Part shown: positions 61,804 through 64,000 of the stretch, piece after piece
Position numbering within the stretch: position 1 is the stretch's first letter
Layout: the number at the start of each line of letters is the position of its first letter
Assembly (NCBI GenBank): GCA_964511625.1
Contig: CAZEJG010000007.1
Coordinates: 1-64,000, forward strand
DNA length: 64,000 nucleotides
Reading direction: 5' to 3'
Source of the DNA: Pseudohoeflea sp964511625
GTDB lineage: Bacteria; Pseudomonadota; Alphaproteobacteria; Rhizobiales; Rhizobiaceae
Program-made: the position numbers and the translations under genes
The notes under the pieces: generated by a model
Database searches by the model: none
Seen by the model: only the letters and a program-made list of their open reading frames with translations
Told to the model about the DNA's origin: nothing

Positions 61804-63720
61804 TCAGGCGTGTCTGGCGGCCTCGCCGGAGACGCCGAGCGCGGTGAAGACGGTCTTGACGATCGCCGCCCGGTCGAGCCCGGCACGGGCGTACATCACC
61901 TCTGGCTTGGCCTGGTCCATGAAGACGTCCGGCATCGCCATGGGACGTACCTTCAGGCCGCGATCGAGGAGGCCTTCATGAGCGAGGTAATGAAGCACGT
62001 GGCTGCCGAAACCGCCGACCGAGCCTTCCTCGATGGTGATCAGCACCTCGTGCTCGCGGGCGAGGCGGGCGATGAGATCGGTATCCAGCGGCTTGGCGAA
62101 GCGGGCGTCGGCGACGGTTGTCGAGAGCCCGGCCGCGTCGAGATCTTCGGCCGCGAGCAGGCAGTCGGCGAGCCGCGTCCCGAAGGAGAGAAGCGCCACC
62201 TTGGTGCCTTCCTTGGCGATCCGGCCCTTGCCGATCTCGAGGATCTCGCCACGCGCGGGCAGCTCGACGCCCACGCCCTCGCCCCGTGGATAGCGGAAGG
62301 AGATCGGGCCACCGTCATGGGCGGCCGCCGTGCGCACCATGTGCTTGAGTTCCGCCTCGTCGGCGGCTGCCATCACCACGAAATTAGGCAGGCAGGCGAG
62401 ATAGGCGACGTCGAAAGACCCGGCATGGGTGGCGCCGTCGGCGCCGACGAAGCCGGCGCGGTCGATCGGGAAGCGCACCGGCAGGTTCTGGATCGCCACG
62501 TCGTGGACGACCTGGTCGTAGCCGCGCTGCAGGAAGGTGGAATAGATGGTGGCGAAGGGTTTCAGCCCCTCGGTCGCCATGCCGGCAGCGAAGGTGACGG
62601 CGTGCTGCTCGGCGATTCCGACATCAAAGACGCGGGTCGGGTGGATGTCGCCGAATTTGTCGAGCCCGGTGCCCGAGGGCATGGCTGCGGTCACGGCCAC
62701 GATCTTTTCGTCGTGGTTGGCTTCCTCGATCAGCGCTTCGGCGAAGACGTTGGTGTAGCTCGGCGCATTGGGCTTGGCCTTCGCCTGCGCGCCGGTGACG
62801 ACGTCGAACTTCGCCACACCGTGATACTTGTCGGCAGCCTTTTCGGCCGGGGCATAGCCCTTGCCCTTCTGGGTGACGACATGGATCAGCACGGGCCCGT
62901 CGCCATTGTCGCGCACATTGCGCAGGACCGGCAGGAGGTGCTCGAAGTTGTGACCGTCGATCGGACCGATATGGTAGAAGCCGAGCTCCTCGAACATCGT
63001 GCCGCCGGTCACGTAGCCGCGGGCATGCTCGACGGCGCGGGTGATGGCGCGGTCGATATGCTTGCCGAGATAGGCCGTCAGCTTCTTGCCGGTCTCGCGG
63101 ATGCCCATATAGGTGCGCCCCGAGGCCATGCGGGCGAGATAGCCGCTCATCGCGCCCGTCGGCGGGGCGATCGACATGTCGTTGTCGTTGAGGATGACGA
63201 TCAGCCGGGCGTCGAGCGCGCCGGCATTGTTGAGCGCCTCGAAGGCCATGCCGGCCGACATCGCCCCGTCGCCGATCACCGAGATGACGTTTCGGCGCAC
63301 GTTCTGGAACTCGCTCGCAACCGCCATGCCGAGACCGGCGGAAATCGAGGTCGAGGAATGGGCCGCGCCGAACGGGTCGTATTCGCTCTCGTCGCGCTTG
63401 GTGAAACCGGACAGGCCGTCTTCCTGGCGCAGCGTGCGGATGCGGTCGCGGCGCCCTGTGAGGATCTTGTGCGGATAGCACTGGTGGCCGACGTCGAAGA
63501 TCAGCCGGTCGTGCGGCGTGTCGAAGACCTTGTGGATGGCGATGGTGAGCTCGACGACGCCGAGGCCCGCGCCCAGATGCCCGCCGGTCTTGGAGACGGC
63601 GTCGATCATCTCGGCGCGCAGTTCGGACGCCAGTTCCGGCATCTTGTCGTCGTCGAGGGCTTTCAGATCGGACGGAAACCGGACCGTATCGAGAAGCGGC
63701 GTATGGGGAAACTGGCTCAC
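61804..63720 (-). CDS. dxs: 1-deoxy-D-xylulose-5-phosphate synthase
   Basis: 638 residues. First, thiamin-dependent step of the MEP isoprenoid pathway. Cofactor motif GDGAMSAGMAFEALNNAG and LNDNDMSI, transketolase pyrimidine domain with DVGIAEQHAVTFAAGMA, and C-terminal domain. The GTG at 63720 gives the SQFPHTPLLD N terminus with AAAGGTG eight bases upstream; an ATG seven codons earlier lacks support. Together with ispE it places two MEP genes in the window. Confidence 0.96.
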   Translation of the reverse strand: MSQFPHTPLLDTVRFPSDLKALDDDKMPELASELRAEMIDAVSKTGGHLGAGLGVVELTIAIHKVFDTPHDRLIFDVGHQCYPHKILTGRRDRIRTLRQEDGLSGFTKRDESEYDPFGAAHSSTSISAGLGMAVASEFQNVRRNVISVIGDGAMSAGMAFEALNNAGALDARLIVILNDNDMSIAPPTGAMSGYLARMASGRTYMGIRETGKKLTAYLGKHIDRAITRAVEHARGYVTGGTMFEELGFYHIGPIDGHNFEHLLPVLRNVRDNGDGPVLIHVVTQKGKGYAPAEKAADKYHGVAKFDVVTGAQAKAKPNAPSYTNVFAEALIEEANHDEKIVAVTAAMPSGTGLDKFGDIHPTRVFDVGIAEQHAVTFAAGMATEGLKPFATIYSTFLQRGYDQVVHDVAIQNLPVRFPIDRAGFVGADGATHAGSFDVAYLACLPNFVVMAAADEAELKHMVRTAAAHDGGPISFRYPRGEGVGVELPARGEILEIGKGRIAKEGTKVALLSFGTRLADCLLAAEDLDAAGLSTTVADARFAKPLDTDLIARLAREHEVLITIEEGSVGGFGSHVLHYLAHEGLLDRGLKVRPMAMPDVFMDQAKPEVMYARAGLDRAAIVKTVFTALGVSGEAARHA

Positions 63721-63891
63721 GCGCTGGCACCTTTCATCCATTCCGGGTATCGCGGAATGGGCACCCTGTAAAGGAAATCTCCCTTCAAAGCTGGGGCGAT
63801 ATCCCGGCTGCGACAAGAGGTCCGCGGGAGAGCGTCCGCAAGCGTGCCACGGTGAGAAACGGCGCGCGCGACTTTCGGCGGCCGATGCGTT

Positions 63892-63901
63892 AAACCGGTT
63901 T
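63892..63901. promoter_or_regulatory. Ten-base palindrome before the GST gene
   Basis: AAACCGGTTT, 19 bases upstream of the glutathione S-transferase start, in the 200-base divergent region with dxs. A short possible operator. Confidence 0.3.
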
Positions 63902-63920
63902 CGGTGCGAGGGAGAAGCCG

Positions 63921-64000
63921 GTGATACGCCTGTTCGGATCGGATTACAGCGTCTATGTCCGCATCGCGCGGCTGTGCCTTGCCGAGAAGGGCGTGACCTA
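63921..64000 (+). CDS. Glutathione S-transferase family protein, N-terminal fragment
   Basis: Partial: 26 codons are visible before the right edge. GTG start at 63921 with GGGAGAAG upstream. The stretch IRLFGSDYSVYVRIARLCLA matches the thioredoxin-like N-terminal domain of glutathione S-transferases, with a serine-tyrosine pair at the usual catalytic position. Divergent from dxs. Confidence 0.75.
   Translation, partial: MIRLFGSDYSVYVRIARLCLAEKGVT

Noticed and set aside
61717..63771. 684-codon plus-strand open frame opposite dxs
   Set aside because: dxs is complete and conserved on the minus strand.

Overview
The window is a stretch of a high-GC alphaproteobacterial chromosome, most likely a member of the Hyphomicrobiales close to the Rhizobiaceae. 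The evidence is the split F0 ATP synthase operon with paired b' and b subunits next to rnhB, the BacA-type peptide transporter, the bdhA/xanthine dehydrogenase neighbourhood, the order ispE - TPR protein - polyprenyl synthase - trmN6-like - S49 peptidase - glyQ, and dxs close to tlyA. The genus cannot be fixed from the sequence. No rRNA, tRNA, CRISPR array or intact insertion sequence was seen. Genes are dense and several neighbours overlap by 1-4 bases, which suggests translational coupling. Layout. 1-2.2 kb: a marR - emrA - emrB multidrug efflux operon read leftward, with a palindromic operator inside the marR promoter; emrB runs off the left edge. 2.3-9.0 kb: xdhA-xdhB-xdhC (molybdenum hydroxylase and maturation factor), a patatin-like lipase and a 3-hydroxybutyrate dehydrogenase, all leftward. 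xdhC is interrupted by a 100-N scaffold gap whose two edges carry the same 55 bases, so it is an assembly artefact and not a mutation. 9.2-13.9 kb: two transporters (a YbfB-type MFS and a BCCT carrier) and bacA. 14-17.3 kb: a polytopic membrane protein of unknown role, a secreted polysaccharide deacetylase and an NnrU-family protein. 17.4-20.9 kb: a YfgM-like TPR protein, the ribosome-assembly GTPase Der and a secreted cell-wall hydrolase. 21.1-24.6 kb: the F0 operon atpI-atpB-atpE-atpF'-atpF, then rnhB on the opposite strand. 24.8-34.3 kb: a PA0069-type radical SAM protein, a mini glycosyltransferase, ispE, a large TPR protein, a polyprenyl diphosphate synthase, a DUF2007 protein, a tRNA methyltransferase-like gene, an S49 peptidase, a small membrane protein and a UGT-type glycosyltransferase. 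34.4-43.0 kb: glyQ and glyS, the two subunits of glycyl-tRNA synthetase, are separated by a diguanylate cyclase and a LemA / 49-residue membrane peptide / DUF2207 module. 43.1-47.4 kb: a small secreted protein with a CtrA-like box upstream, purD, a secreted six-cysteine protein, ubiA and a DUF6101-type protein. 47.7-50.6 kb: a 962-residue protein built of about six DUF1217 repeats, one of them split by a roughly 220-residue insertion. 50.6-55.9 kb: a GlcD-like FAD oxidase, a Sua5/TsaC-type protein, and an acyl-CoA dehydrogenase / enoyl-CoA hydratase operon with a perfect palindrome upstream. 55.9-57.8 kb: an island holding one base-composition-atypical membrane protein with eight exact 12-residue beta-helix units, bracketed by two 164-bp directly oriented copies of a palindrome-ended repeat. 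57.9-64.0 kb: an RlmD/RumA-like RNA methyltransferase, tlyA, an inserted arsR / SRPBCC / GFA cassette with its own operator, a small secreted protein, dxs, and the start of a glutathione S-transferase gene. Most of this is housekeeping chromosome. The accessory or unexplained parts are the repeat-bracketed pentapeptide-like gene, the giant DUF1217 protein, the arsR cassette between dxs and tlyA, several very small membrane or secreted proteins, and a set of clear palindromic operators that pair with identifiable regulators or operons.
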